The position numbers and the translations under genes are program-made. Under the pieces are notes generated by a model. It had not been told where the DNA came from and searched no databases. It saw only the letters and a program-made list of their open reading frames with translations. From Actinomycetota bacterium (GTDB lineage Bacteria; Actinomycetota; Actinomycetes; S36-B12; UBA10799), in NCBI GenBank assembly GCA_030837395.1, contig JAUPKO010000477.1, positions 1 to 6,529 on the forward strand: a stretch of 6,529 nt of DNA, read 5' to 3'. This document shows, in pieces, positions 5,771-6,529 of the stretch (position 1 is the stretch's first letter; each line of letters opens with the position of its first letter).

Positions 5771-6529
5771 TGGCTCAGCAGAGGTTGCTCGGGGATCGCT
5801 ACGAGATCGTCGGCGAGATCGGCCGCGGCGGCATGGCCGAAGTCGTCGAAGCCAACGACCTGCGACTGGGTCGGCGCGTCGCGATCAAGCTGCTACGGCC
5901 CGACCTGGCTCGCGATCCCGCCTTCATCGCGCGATTCCGGCGTGAGGCGCAGGCCGCTGCGGCCCTTAATCAGCCCAACATCGTGGCGGTCTACGACACC
6001 GGCGAAGACGTCCTGCACGAAGGTGCCGACGCCATCACGGTGCCGTACATCGTGATGGAGTTCATCGATGGTGTGACGCTGCGCCAATTGCTATCCAGCG
6101 GACGCCGCCTCCTGCCCGAGAGGGCGTTGGAGATCACCGCAGGCATCCTGGCCGCCTTGGACTACTCCCACCGGCACGGCATCGTGCACCGCGACATCAA
6201 GCCCGCCAACGTGATGCTCACCCGCGGCGGCGAGGTGAAGGTGATGGACTTCGGCATCGCCCGGGCAGTCGCAGATGCCAACTCCTCGATGACCGCGACG
6301 AGCACCGTGATGGGTACCGCCGCCTACCTGTCACCGGAACAGGCACGCGGCGAGGTGGTCGATGCCCGCAGCGACCTCTACTCCACCGGCTGCGTGTTGT
6401 TCGAACTGCTCACCGACCGGGCGCCGTTCGTGGGCGAGTCGCCCGTCTCGGTTGCCTATCAACATGTTGGCGAGGAGCCGCCCGCCCCCTCGACAATTGA
6501 TCCCACCATTCCGGCGACCACCGACGCCA
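5770..6529 (+). CDS. pknB: PknB, Ser/Thr protein kinase (partial, 3' end outside window)
   Basis: The first 253 residues of a Hanks-type kinase that closely matches mycobacterial PknB. Starting at GTG 5770, the domain begins GDRYEIVGEIGRGGMAEV (8-25, Gly-rich loop). Catalytic residues are all present: K40 in VAIK, E59 in RFRREA, H140-R-D142 with K144 and N147 in HRDIKPAN, D160-F-G162, and the SPE motif (188-190). The activation loop has T175 and T177 (MTAT), aligning with the two autophosphorylated Thr of M. tuberculosis PknB. DARSDLYSTGCVLFELL and GESPVSVAYQHV (222-233) are PknB-like signatures. The window ends just short of the kinase domain end, so the expected juxtamembrane part, membrane helix and extracellular PASTA repeats cannot be checked. 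It starts 34 bases after pbpA, where mycobacteria have pknA. Calling it PknB rather than PknA rests on the sequence match; the PASTA repeats would confirm it. Confidence 0.92.
   Translation, partial: MAQQRLLGDRYEIVGEIGRGGMAEVVEANDLRLGRRVAIKLLRPDLARDPAFIARFRREAQAAAALNQPNIVAVYDTGEDVLHEGADAITVPYIVMEFIDGVTLRQLLSSGRRLLPERALEITAGILAALDYSHRHGIVHRDIKPANVMLTRGGEVKVMDFGIARAVADANSSMTATSTVMGTAAYLSPEQARGEVVDARSDLYSTGCVLFELLTDRAPFVGESPVSVAYQHVGEEPPAPSTIDPTIPATTDA

Noticed and set aside
1..6529. Mobile elements, CRISPR arrays, or frameshifted genes
   Set aside because: No spaced repeats, terminal inverted repeats, transposase motifs or broken reading frames were seen; every operon gene is intact up to the window edge.

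Overview
The window comes from a high-GC actinobacterium. Codon third positions are strongly G/C, GTG is used as a start codon, and the gene set is the actinobacterial serine/threonine phosphorylation and cell-elongation cluster known from mycobacteria and Streptomyces: fhaA, fhaB, pstP, rodA, pbpA, pknB. I cannot place it below the class level from this sequence.

Layout, all on the + strand: (1) bases 1-246 are the 3' end of an SGNH-hydrolase or acyltransferase-like gene; (2) bases 247-372 are a 126-base gap with a plausible sigma70-type promoter (TTGGGA, 16 bases, TAGGAT) and a short leader; (3) fhaA, fhaB, pstP, rodA and pbpA follow with 1-base or 4-base overlaps or a 2-base gap, so they are almost surely one transcript with coupled translation; (4) a 34-base spacer after pbpA holds a 12-codon open frame that overlaps both the pbpA stop and the pknB start; (5) pknB begins at 5770 with a good Shine-Dalgarno and runs off the window end inside its kinase domain.

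How the genes work together (from knowledge of the family): PknB is a membrane Ser/Thr kinase whose extracellular PASTA repeats, here beyond the window, sense peptidoglycan precursors. PstP is the membrane PP2C phosphatase that reverses its phosphorylations. FhaA and FhaB bind phosphothreonine on partner proteins. RodA (SEDS glycosyltransferase) and PbpA (class B transpeptidase) polymerise and crosslink septal or lateral wall peptidoglycan. Regulators and wall-building enzymes are thus co-expressed.

No undescribed system is evident; this is a conserved core operon. The points worth a second look are the absence of pknA between pbpA and pknB, the bridging micro-ORF in its place, a very compact FhaA linker, a Pro/Ala/Thr-rich extracellular tail on PstP with a Cys pair, and the acyltransferase-like neighbour upstream.
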